DNA of 64,000 nt from Microbulbifer hydrolyticus (lineage in GTDB: Bacteria; Pseudomonadota; Gammaproteobacteria; Pseudomonadales; Cellvibrionaceae), in NCBI RefSeq assembly GCF_009931115.1, contig NZ_CP047491.1:2617501-2681500 (forward strand). The letters are read 5' to 3'. The notes below the pieces were generated by a model, which ran no database searches, had not been told where the DNA came from, and worked only from the letters and a program-made list of their open reading frames with translations. Shown piece after piece: positions 27,199 through 34,888 of the stretch (position 1 is the first letter of the stretch; every line of letters begins with the position of its first letter). The position numbers were made by a program, and so were the translations under genes.

Positions 27199-28068
27199 AT
27201 GATTTTGCGCAAGCACGCCTTCTCGCTCGCGGCCATATCCCTCCTCGCGGTGGGCGCGGCTTTCGCCCACTGGAGCAGTTCCGGCTCACCTGCAGGGCAA
27301 TCAATCCAGAATTCACTATTCTCGAGCGATACGGACGAAACCGGGGCCTCAGCAGGTCTGGGGGCACGGGTTCAGCAGCTGGAGAAAACCGTGGACGAGA
27401 CCCTGAGGATCCAGGGGCAGCTGCTGGAGCTGGTAAACGAGCTGAGCAGCAGACTCGACCCGGAGTCTGACGGGCCTGAGACACGGCACGTTGCCGTCGG
27501 CGTCAGCGACGATGAAGTGGCTGTACACACACGCCCACCCCGGGATCGCCACCAAAACCGCTTCGAGCGCGTCAGGGAAAATCAGATCCGCCAACTCACC
27601 GATGCCGGTTTCAGCCCGGAGCGCGCCGCTTATATCGTCGACAAGCAGGAGCGCATCCAGTACGAGCAGATGCAATTCAGCTACGAATACCACCACCTCA
27701 AAGACAAGCGTTCGGCCGAGGCCAAGGCGCTGCAGAAAAAAATGCAGGCCTACAGTAATCCCCGCCGTGTGTTTGAACAGGAGCTGAGCAACACCGAATT
27801 CGAGCAATATCTCGAGGCGTTTGGCGGCCGCACGGAAATGGAAATCGGTGACCTGCTGGAAAGTGCCCCTGCGTACGAGGCAGGCCTACGCCCCGGTGAC
27901 AAAATCATCCGCTACAACAACCAGCGGGTTTTCCATATGGGGGATTTGCGCACCCAGGTGTACCAGGCGGAACCGGGCACCGCGGTGGCGGTGGAAATAC
28001 AGCGCAAGGGAAGCTCAGCACCGGAAACCATTTACGTTCCCGCCGGCCCACTGGGCATACGCGGCTGA
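27199..28068 (+). CDS. Periplasmic PDZ-domain protein of unknown function
   Basis: 289 aa from the ATG at 27199. A hydrophobic N-terminus (HAFSLAAISLLAVGAAFA) looks like a signal peptide or anchor; a short coiled coil (ARVQQLEKTVDETLRIQGQ) and a charged helical region follow. The C-terminus is a PDZ domain (LLESAPAYEAGLRPGDKI, then NQRVFHMGDLRTQVYQAEPG). No protease domain is present. It follows the TPM gene by 30 bp and is followed by a strong terminator. Role not recognised. Confidence 0.8.
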   Translation: MILRKHAFSLAAISLLAVGAAFAHWSSSGSPAGQSIQNSLFSSDTDETGASAGLGARVQQLEKTVDETLRIQGQLLELVNELSSRLDPESDGPETRHVAVGVSDDEVAVHTRPPRDRHQNRFERVRENQIRQLTDAGFSPERAAYIVDKQERIQYEQMQFSYEYHHLKDKRSAEAKALQKKMQAYSNPRRVFEQELSNTEFEQYLEAFGGRTEMEIGDLLESAPAYEAGLRPGDKIIRYNNQRVFHMGDLRTQVYQAEPGTAVAVEIQRKGSSAPETIYVPAGPLGIRG

Positions 28069-28100
28069 GCGGTTAAGCACCCTTGAATATACCCACAAAA

Positions 28101-28140
28101 AAAAGGGCGGTGACCTGAAGGCCACCGCCCTTTTTATTTT
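28101..28140. terminator. Bidirectional intrinsic terminator between PDZ gene and lysS
   Basis: GGGCGGTG (28105-28112) pairs with CACCGCCC (28123-28130), with A-run on the left and TTTTTATTTT on the right. It serves the convergent genes on both strands. Confidence 0.85.
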
Positions 28141-28153
28141 TCCTGCGCCTTAT

Positions 28154-29647
28154 TTATTCCGCAGACGCTTCCGGGCGCATGTGCGGGAACAGCAGTACGT
28201 CGCGGATCGATGGTGAGTTGGTCAGCAGCATTACCAGACGGTCGATACCGATACCTTCACCAGCGGTGGGCGGCAGGCCATATTCCAGTGCGCGGATATA
28301 GTCGGCATCGTAGTGCATGGCTTCGTCGTCACCGGCATCTTTCTCCGCCACCTGCGCCTTGAAGCGCTCGGCCTGGTCTTCTGCGTCATTCAGCTCGGAA
28401 AAGCCGTTGGCAATCTCGCGACCGCCGACAAAGAACTCGAAGCGGTCGGTGACGAACGGGTTATCGTCGTTGCGGCGGGCGAGCGGCGACACTTCGGTCG
28501 GGTATTCGGTGATGAAGGTCGGCTGGTCCAGACGATGTTCAACGGTCTTCTCGAATATTTCGATCTGGATTTTACCCAGGCCCCAGATTTCCTTGAGCGG
28601 GATTTCCAGATTTTCCGCAACCTTTTTCGCGCTCTCGATATTATCGATGTCGGAGGCCTTGAGTTCCGGGTTGTACTTGAGAATGGAGTCAAACACGCTG
28701 ATACGATCGAACGGCTTGGCGAAGTCGTAGCTGCTGTCCTGGTACTGCACGGTGGTGCTGCCCAGTACGTCGGTGCAGATGCCGCGGATCATGTTCTCGG
28801 TGAGATCCATTAGGTCGTTGTAGTCCGCGTACGCCTGGTAGAACTCGAGCATGGTGAATTCGGGGTTGTGGCGGGTGGACAGGCCCTCGTTGCGGAAGTT
28901 GCGGTTGATTTCGTAGACGCGCTCGAAGCCACCCACCACCAGACGCTTGAGGTACAGCTCGGGCGCGATACGCAGGTACATATCGATGTCGAGTGCGTTG
29001 TGGTGGGTCACGAACGGACGCGCTGTCGCACCGCCCGGGATAACCTGCAGCATGGGGGTTTCCACTTCCATGAAGTGGTTTTTGTTCAGGTAGCTGCGGA
29101 TATAGCTGATCACTTCAGAGCGGATACGGAATACATCGCGGGATTCCGGCGTGGCGATCAGATCGACGTAGCGCTGGCGGTAGCGCATTTCCTGGTCGGC
29201 GATGCCGTGGAATTTTTCCGGCAGCGGACGCAGGGCTTTGGTAAGCAGGCTGTACTCTTCACAGTTGACATAGAGGTCGCCCTTGCCGGATTTGTGCAAG
29301 GTGCCTTTTACACCAACGATATCGCCAATGTCCCAGGTGCCCCAACGCTCTTTAATATCTTTCTGCGCGGTTTTGTCGGCGTACAGCTGGATGCGGTCGG
29401 AGACATCCTGGATGACCATAAACGGACCGCGTTTGGCGAGGATACGGCCGGCGACGCAGGCGGTGTTGCCTTCGCCTTCCAGTTCTTCCTTGGTTTTTTC
29501 ACCAAACTCTTTCTGCAGGTCGGCGGCGAGGTTTTCGCGGCGGAAGCTGTTCGGGAAGGCGTTGCCCTTCTCGCGCATAGCGCTCAGTTTGGCACGGCGC
29601 TCGGCGATCAGTTTGTTTTCGTCTTGCGGAGTTGGTGTGTTGCTCAT
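28154..29647 (-). CDS. lysS: Lysyl-tRNA synthetase, class II
   Basis: Charges tRNA-Lys. 497 aa. An N-terminal OB-fold anticodon-binding domain ([20 protein letters not shown]) and the class II catalytic core: motif 1 at [20 protein letters not shown], motif 2 [20 protein letters not shown], motif 3 [18 protein letters not shown]. It is downstream of prfB, the usual gammaproteobacterial order. A 234-bp gap containing a palindromic element separates them. Confidence 0.97.
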   Translation of the reverse strand: MSNTPTPQDENKLIAERRAKLSAMREKGNAFPNSFRRENLAADLQKEFGEKTKEELEGEGNTACVAGRILAKRGPFMVIQDVSDRIQLYADKTAQKDIKERWGTWDIGDIVGVKGTLHKSGKGDLYVNCEEYSLLTKALRPLPEKFHGIADQEMRYRQRYVDLIATPESRDVFRIRSEVISYIRSYLNKNHFMEVETPMLQVIPGGATARPFVTHHNALDIDMYLRIAPELYLKRLVVGGFERVYEINRNFRNEGLSTRHNPEFTMLEFYQAYADYNDLMDLTENMIRGICTDVLGSTTVQYQDSSYDFAKPFDRISVFDSILKYNPELKASDIDNIESAKKVAENLEIPLKEIWGLGKIQIEIFEKTVEHRLDQPTFITEYPTEVSPLARRNDDNPFVTDRFEFFVGGREIANGFSELNDAEDQAERFKAQVAEKDAGDDEAMHYDADYIRALEYGLPPTAGEGIGIDRLVMLLTNSPSIRDVLLFPHMRPEASAE

Positions 29648-29718
29648 GATCTATCACATGTCTTTTGGGTGTGGTGCGGCCCCGTAGCTTGATTGGAGCT
29701 CTGTTCGGATACCTTGGC

Positions 29719-29830
29719 GGTGGAGCACCGGGTAACCCTTTTCGAAACCGCTGTGAATACGTCCCTGTACGCTGCGTCGGCGACATCCCTGTCGCCGACG
29801 CTTTCGAAAAGGGTTCCCCGGCACTCCACC
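29719..29830. repeat. Nested palindromic element between prfB and lysS
   Basis: Outer arms 29719-29747 (GGTGGAGCACC...TTTCGAAA) and 29802-29830 (TTTCGAAAAGGG...CTCCACC) are inverted copies of 29 bp with about three mismatches. Between them sits a perfect 12-bp inverted repeat GCGTCGGCGACA (29774-29785) and TGTCGCCGACGC (29790-29801) with loop TCCC. ATTGGAG occurs on both sides (29692-29698 and 29861-29867), which may be a target duplication or chance. The form is MITE/REP-like. I see only one copy in this window. Confidence 0.7.
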
Positions 29831-29881
29831 TTCGCTTCGAAGTAAGGCCCTTCGTAAGCCATTGGAGTCCGGGACTTGTCT

Positions 29882-30977
29882 TTACAAGCCCGCCTTCAGG
29901 CTCGCCTCAATAAACTGATCCAGGTCCCCGTCCAGTACTGCCTGGCAGTTACTGGTCTGGACACTGGTGCGCAGATCTTTGATGCGCTGGTCGTCCAGTA
30001 CATAGGAGCGGATCTGGCTGCCCCAGCCGATGTCGGATTTGCTTTCTTCCATCGCCTGTTTTTCTGCGTTGCGTTTTTGCATTTCCTGTTCGTAGAGTTT
30101 GGCCCGCAGCATTTTCCACGCTTTGTCGCGGTTCTGGTGCTGGGAGCGTTCGCTCTGACAGGCGACGACGATGCCGGACTCGATATGGGTCAAGCGCACC
30201 GCCGAGTCGGTTTTGTTGACGTGCTGTCCGCCAGCGCCGGAGGCGCGGTAGGTATCTTCCCGCACCTGGGATTTGTCCACTTCGATCTCGATATTGTCGT
30301 CAATCTCCGGGGAGACGAAGACAGAGGTGAACGAGGTGTGGCGGCGGTTGCCGGAGTCGAACGGGGATTTCCGCACCAGGCGGTGTACGCCGGTTTCGGT
30401 GCGCAGCCAGCCAAAGGCGTATTCGCCCTGGAAATGGATGGTGGCACTTTTGATACCCGCAACTTCGCCGGCAGATGCTTCTTCCAGGGTGGTTTTGAAG
30501 CCGTGGGCTTCACCCCAGCGCAGGTACATGCGCAGCAGCATCTCCGCCCAGTCCTGGGCCTCGGTGCCACCGGAACCGGCCTGGATGTCCAGATACGCGT
30601 TGTTGGGGTCGGTCTCCCCGGAGAACATGCGGCGGAACTCGAGGGTTTCCAGCTGCTGCTGGAGGCCTTCGAGCTCGCTGGCCACTTCGGCTACGGAGTC
30701 TTCATCGTCCTCTTCCACTGCCATGTCGAGCAGTTCGCGGCAGTCGCTGATTCCGCTGTCGAGGTCATCGATAGTTTTGACCACCGCTTCCAGGGAGGAG
30801 CGCTCACGGCCCAGATCCTGGGCGCGGTCAGGGTCGTCCCAGACACTGGGCTCGGCCAGTTCCAGTTCGACTTCGGTCAGGCGTTCTTTCTTGCCAGCGT
30901 AGTCAAAGATACCCCCTGAGAACGTCGGTGCGCTCTGCGAGGTCTTTCAGCTGGTTGAGAAGCGGATTGATTTCCAT
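29882..30977 (-). CDS. prfB: Peptide chain release factor 2, programmed +1 frameshift
   Basis: Releases peptides at UGA and UAA. The ATG is at 30977; after 24 codons ([20 protein letters not shown]...) an in-frame TGA at 30905-30903 is preceded by AGGGGGTATCTTTGAC, the classical RF2 autoregulatory site with internal Shine-Dalgarno AGGGGG. The +1 frame continues to 29882, total about 365 aa. GGQ lies in [17 protein letters not shown], and the SPF-type region in the [15 protein letters not shown] context. Frameshifting falls when RF2 is plentiful. lysS follows. Confidence 0.96.
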
Positions 30978-31158
30978 AGCTAGGTCGGCTTCTGTAGGTT
31001 AAATCGGGCGCGCATTCTACCTCAGGCGGCCCCAAGAAATAAGGGGCACAGGGCGGGTACGGGGTCTAGTGACGGAGTCTATTGTATGTATCGTGGCTTT
31101 CGCTGGAATGACAGCCATGAAGCCCTACCTTGAGCCGCCAGCCAAGCCAGCGCTAGAA

Positions 31159-31190
31159 TGGCCTGACCAATAAACACAGCGATCAGGCCA
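31159..31190. other. Inverted repeat in the pectinesterase leader
   Basis: TGGCCTGA (31159-31166) and TCAGGCCA (31183-31190) form a perfect 8-bp inverted repeat with a 16-base spacer, 23-54 bp before the pectinesterase start. It could be an operator or mRNA hairpin. The rest of the 235-bp gap to prfB shows no other feature except a TAGAAT-type -10 on the prfB side. Confidence 0.35.
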
Positions 31191-31212
31191 ATTTTTGAAC
31201 GGAGCTGGCTTC

Positions 31213-32388
31213 ATGGCGATGAATGTAGTTAACCCCCCTTCTTTCTGGTCCCGCATGACAGGAACCTCCAACCTGCCCCGGCCCGGAGGACGCACCAGCT
31301 TGGTAGCACTGGTCCTGTCCGCACTCGCGGCCTGTGCTGAAGCACCAAAACAGCAGGAGTTTGACGCGGTTGTCGGCACCGCCCCAGGCCAATCACCGGA
31401 GCACACCTATTCCACCATTACGGCGGCGCTGGCGGCAGCGTCGGAGCAAGGGGAAGCCCCATTTGTCATCTATCTGCCGGAGGGCCACTACCGGGAAAAG
31501 GTGCTGATCAGCAAACCGAATGTTCACCTGATTGGTGCAGACCGCGATAAAACCGTGATCAGCTACGGGGATTACGCCGGTAAGCCGGCGCCGGAAGGCG
31601 GAGAGCCCATGGGCACCTTTGCCACTGCGACCCTGACCGTCGAGGCCACCGATTTTCGCGCGGAAAACCTGACTATCGAGAATAGCTTCGATTTCCTCAG
31701 TCAGGATGCGCTGCCCAAGGGCCATCCGGACAAGGTGCACGGTACGCAGGCAGTGGCACTGGAAACCGGATTAAACAGCGACCGTTCCGCGTTTCGTAAT
31801 GTGCGCCTGCTGGGATACCAGGACACACTGTTTCTGCAGTCCGGGCGCAGCTACTTTGTCGACAGCGTGATTGAAGGTAATGTGGATTTTATCTTCGGCG
31901 CGGGTCAGGGACTGTTTGAGAACAGCGATATCGTGACGCGTCCGCGCGGCACTGAACGGGAAAACGTAGGCTATGTGACGGCACCGAGCACGAATATCGC
32001 TAACGAATTCGGCCTTGTTTTTCTCAACTGCCAACTGCTGAAAGCCGATGGAGTACCCGCAAATTCCTCGCCACTGGGTCGCCCATGGCACCCCACCACC
32101 ACATTCCCGGATGGCCGTTATGCAGACCCGGAGGCCATCGGTTCCGCAGTGTTTATCAACTCCTATTTGGATGATCACATCACTACCGATGGCTGGGCAT
32201 CCATGCGCGGAACCAGTCGCGATGGCACCAAAAGTACTGTATTTACACCGCAGGATTCACGCTTCTATGAGTACCAGAGCCGGGGGCCGGGTGCAGCGCA
32301 GAATGATCAGCGACGCCAGCTGACAGAGGAACAAGCGGAAAGATATTCACGGAAACGTATTCTGGCGGGTTGGGAACCGGCACTTTGA
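31213..32388 (+). CDS. Pectinesterase (CE8) lipoprotein
   Basis: De-esterifies methylated pectin as a right-handed beta-helix enzyme. 391 aa from the ATG at 31213, with GGAG eight bases upstream. The signal ends VLSALAAC, a lipobox, so it is probably an outer-membrane lipoprotein like PemB. All five signature segments are present: GHYREKV, GTQAVALE, YQDTLFL, VDFIFGAG and LGRPW; the catalytic Asp pair lies in the third and fourth. No other pectin gene is adjacent. It suggests plant or algal polysaccharide use. Confidence 0.92.
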   Translation: MAMNVVNPPSFWSRMTGTSNLPRPGGRTSLVALVLSALAACAEAPKQQEFDAVVGTAPGQSPEHTYSTITAALAAASEQGEAPFVIYLPEGHYREKVLISKPNVHLIGADRDKTVISYGDYAGKPAPEGGEPMGTFATATLTVEATDFRAENLTIENSFDFLSQDALPKGHPDKVHGTQAVALETGLNSDRSAFRNVRLLGYQDTLFLQSGRSYFVDSVIEGNVDFIFGAGQGLFENSDIVTRPRGTERENVGYVTAPSTNIANEFGLVFLNCQLLKADGVPANSSPLGRPWHPTTTFPDGRYADPEAIGSAVFINSYLDDHITTDGWASMRGTSRDGTKSTVFTPQDSRFYEYQSRGPGAAQNDQRRQLTEEQAERYSRKRILAGWEPAL

Positions 32389-32406
32389 ACAGAAGCAAGC
32401 CGCGGC

Positions 32407-32565
32407 CTAATCCCCGCTGGCGAGATGGTCGAGGATTCCGCAGTTAGGTGAGTCATCACCGGCGCAGGTATCCGCCAGCCCCCGCAAACTCTGACGCATT
32501 GTCTGCAGGCTCTCGAGTTGGCGTTCTACCTGCTGCAGCTTTTCCTGCCCCCAGACCCGAGCCTT
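32407..32565 (-). pseudogene. C-terminal remnant of a MerR-family metal regulator
   Basis: The minus strand encodes about 52 codons, WGQEKLQQVERQLESLQ and then ADTCAGDDSPNCGILDHLA to a TAG. This is the dimerisation helix and the Cys-x8-Cys metal loop of CadR/ZntR/CueR-type MerR regulators. An in-frame TGA (32568-32566) lies directly upstream and the DNA-binding domain is absent, replaced by the next gene. It has no plausible start. I call it a truncated, non-functional fragment. Confidence 0.7.
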
Positions 32566-32572
32566 TCAGGCC

Positions 32573-33091
32573 TCAGTAGTCCCTGGGAGCACTGGGCTGT
32601 ATCTGCGGGCACTCGACAAACTTGTATTGGCCCATCTTGGCCGGGTCAAACCCCAGCTCCAGCGCGGCGTCCAGGAAGCTGGCAGGAATTCTGTGCATCA
32701 GCAGGTCTCCGGTCGCGCCACCGCATACGCTGGGGTACATACGATCGGTACGCACCCCACAGCGGGACTCCTGTACCTTGATACCATTTTGCGCCAGCTC
32801 CGCGCCACTGGCCTCGAGGCTTTTACCTCCCCCTTCACACTGACGATTGCCCCTGGGCTGCATCACCCACAGGCTTTGCGCATCCTGCTGCTCGGGCATT
32901 GCCATGTCTGGCTTGGACTCTGCATCTGCCGTTTTCGGTTCAGACATATCGGGGGTAACCTCCGTTTGCTGTTCGCTAGCCGGCTTATCCGGAGACTGCG
33001 CATCCGGCGATTGCTTTTGCGATGAGTCACATCCACCGATGCACGCAATTAACGCCACCGCGAAGAGCGCTCTTAACCAGGCGTGACACAT
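32573..33091 (-). CDS. Putative lipoprotein of unknown function
   Basis: 172 aa from the ATG at 33091, with AAGGAG six bases upstream. The signal LRALFAVALIACIGGC carries a lipobox IGGC. A low-complexity Ser/Pro/Lys/Glu linker (about residues 20-75) follows, then a globular part with four Cys (RQCEGGG, ESRCGVRTDR, SVCGGATGD, VECPQIQ) that could form two disulfides. The domain is not one I recognise. It lies between a MerR remnant and a LysE-type exporter. Function unknown. Confidence 0.7.
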   Translation of the reverse strand: MCHAWLRALFAVALIACIGGCDSSQKQSPDAQSPDKPASEQQTEVTPDMSEPKTADAESKPDMAMPEQQDAQSLWVMQPRGNRQCEGGGKSLEASGAELAQNGIKVQESRCGVRTDRMYPSVCGGATGDLLMHRIPASFLDAALELGFDPAKMGQYKFVECPQIQPSAPRDY

Positions 33092-33151
33092 AAAAATCTC
33101 CTTATTGGTCATTTTTCCGTGCCTGAGCAATCAGGCAAAGTTCCACCTGCT

Positions 33152-33784
33152 TCAGCTTAGCGCGAGCCATCCTCCCACGCCCAGCATTAACGTGCCCGCG
33201 ACACGGTTCATCAGGCGTACATTTTCACCCTTGAGCAGAAATCGGCTCAGCGTACGGCCGCCGCTGGCATAAATCAGCATGCAGACAAACTCCAGAAACA
33301 GGATGATACTCAGCAGCACGGCCATCTGCGCAAGCAGTGGCTTCTCCTGGTTGATAAACGGCGGCAACAGTGCAATGAAAAATGCCCAGCCTTTCGGGTT
33401 TGCCACCGCGGTGACAAACCCTTGCATCATCAGGGAGACTGCCGGGATGGCGGGTTGTTCGCCGGCGGATGGCTCCACCAGGACCATGCGTCCTTTCGCT
33501 CGCCACATCTGCACCCCCAGGTAGGCGAGATACAGCGCCCCACAATATTTGAACACCTGAAATGCTGCCGGGTTCTTCAGCATAAAGCCCGCGATTCCCA
33601 CCACGGCGGCAATCGCCACCAGTGCCACACCACACAGCTCGCCGAGCATCATCCACAGTGTGCGGCGCACACCGAATGCCATCCCCATGGTAAGTGCGAG
33701 GGTCATACACATGCCCGGCGTGATGGACACAAAAAAGAATGTCGGCACAAACAGTGCCAGCAAGGACAGGTCAATCAGGCCCAT
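33152..33784 (-). CDS. LysE/RhtB-family amino-acid exporter
   Basis: 210 aa with about six TM segments. It begins LFVPTFFFVSITPGMCMTLA, the family N-terminal signature with SxTPGP/M-like motif, and has ANPKGWAFFIALLPPFI in the middle helix, typical of LysE/RhtB exporters of amino acids or homoserine lactones. Substrate not determinable from sequence. It is 60 bp upstream of the lipoprotein gene on the same strand. Confidence 0.87.
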   Translation of the reverse strand: MGLIDLSLLALFVPTFFFVSITPGMCMTLALTMGMAFGVRRTLWMMLGELCGVALVAIAAVVGIAGFMLKNPAAFQVFKYCGALYLAYLGVQMWRAKGRMVLVEPSAGEQPAIPAVSLMMQGFVTAVANPKGWAFFIALLPPFINQEKPLLAQMAVLLSIILFLEFVCMLIYASGGRTLSRFLLKGENVRLMNRVAGTLMLGVGGWLALS

Positions 33785-33958
33785 CTAGAACAGCTCCCCC
33801 AACAGCCGGAAATCAATACCGCATCCCGAGTTACGGACTTGCGCTTAATCGCGCACAGAATAGGCCGCGCCCTCTGAAGTAAGCAAGCGCCATGTGGCAC
33901 TGAACGGGGCACAACGCCGACGGGGCCCAACGCGCTCGCCCATCGCAGGCTTGCAAAA

Positions 33959-34870
33959 TCAGTGGTGAGTGCCGGTGTGGTTACCGTAGTGGCTGACCAG
34001 CATACCCGTCAGCATCAGCCCACAACCCATCAGCTCCCGAGAGCTCAACACCTCATTCAGGAACAGCCAGCCGGCAACCACTGCAAATACGGCTTCCAGG
34101 CTCATGATGACGGTGGCGTGGGACGGTGCTGCGTGACGCTGCGCCAGTAGCTGGAAAGTAAATGCAATCGCCGTGGAGAAGATCATCATATAGGCGATGG
34201 GCCAGGCCGCATCCACCGCCGACTGTACACTCGGCTGCTCGACGATCAACGAAGCCACGGCTGACAAGGCGCCACAAACCAGAAACTGGATCGCGGCAAG
34301 GCGCAGCGCATCGTAACGATGCACTAGGTAATCCGCGCTCAACACCTGAATCGCAAACACAAAGGCACTGGCGAACACCATCAGGTCACCAATCAACTGT
34401 GCCTGCGCACTGAAGTCGGCCAGCCAGTAGAGCCCGAGCAATGCCAGCGCGATACCAACCCAGGTCCAGCGGTTGGTTTTATGGCCCAGGGAAAGCCCGA
34501 TGACCGGCACCAGCAGCAGGTAAAAGCCAGTGATAAAGCCCGCACGCCCGGCCGAGGTATACAACAGGCTTGCCTGCTGCAATGCGGCCCCCAGAAACAG
34601 CCAGAAGCCCAGCACCGCGCCGCCCTTCAGGCACCGGCGCCAGCTGTGCTCCACGTGTGTGCCGCCCTCTTCGCCCGGCTGCACGTCGCGCCGGGAAGAC
34701 AGCCAGTACACCAGCGGAACCAAAATCAGCCCGCCCAGAAAAAAACGCCAGGCATTGAACGCCAGCGGCTCAATATCCGCCATCGCGATTTTTTGCGGCA
34801 CAAACGCCAGCCCCCAGAACAGCGCTGCCAGCAACAACAGCACTTCTGCCTGTATCTGTTTGCGATTCAT
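33959..34870 (-). CDS. EamA/DMT-family transporter
   Basis: 303 aa with about ten TM segments in two EamA repeats: the first starts LLLLAALFWGLAFVPQKIA, the second DLMVFASAFVFAIQVLSADY with SLEAVFAVVAGWLFLNE near the end. This is the drug/metabolite transporter superfamily; substrate unknown. GAGGTGA precedes the ATG. It follows recJ by 18 bp and is probably cotranscribed with it. The 174 bp between its stop and lysE shows no feature. Confidence 0.88.
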   Translation of the reverse strand: MNRKQIQAEVLLLLAALFWGLAFVPQKIAMADIEPLAFNAWRFFLGGLILVPLVYWLSSRRDVQPGEEGGTHVEHSWRRCLKGGAVLGFWLFLGAALQQASLLYTSAGRAGFITGFYLLLVPVIGLSLGHKTNRWTWVGIALALLGLYWLADFSAQAQLIGDLMVFASAFVFAIQVLSADYLVHRYDALRLAAIQFLVCGALSAVASLIVEQPSVQSAVDAAWPIAYMMIFSTAIAFTFQLLAQRHAAPSHATVIMSLEAVFAVVAGWLFLNEVLSSRELMGCGLMLTGMLVSHYGNHTGTHH

Positions 34871-34888
34871 TGTGTCACCTCGCCCCCA

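Noticed and set aside
29665-29913. Open frame of 82 codons on the plus strand between lysS and prfB
   Set aside because: It runs straight through the inverted repeats of the palindromic element and into prfB; no ribosome site and no family resemblance.
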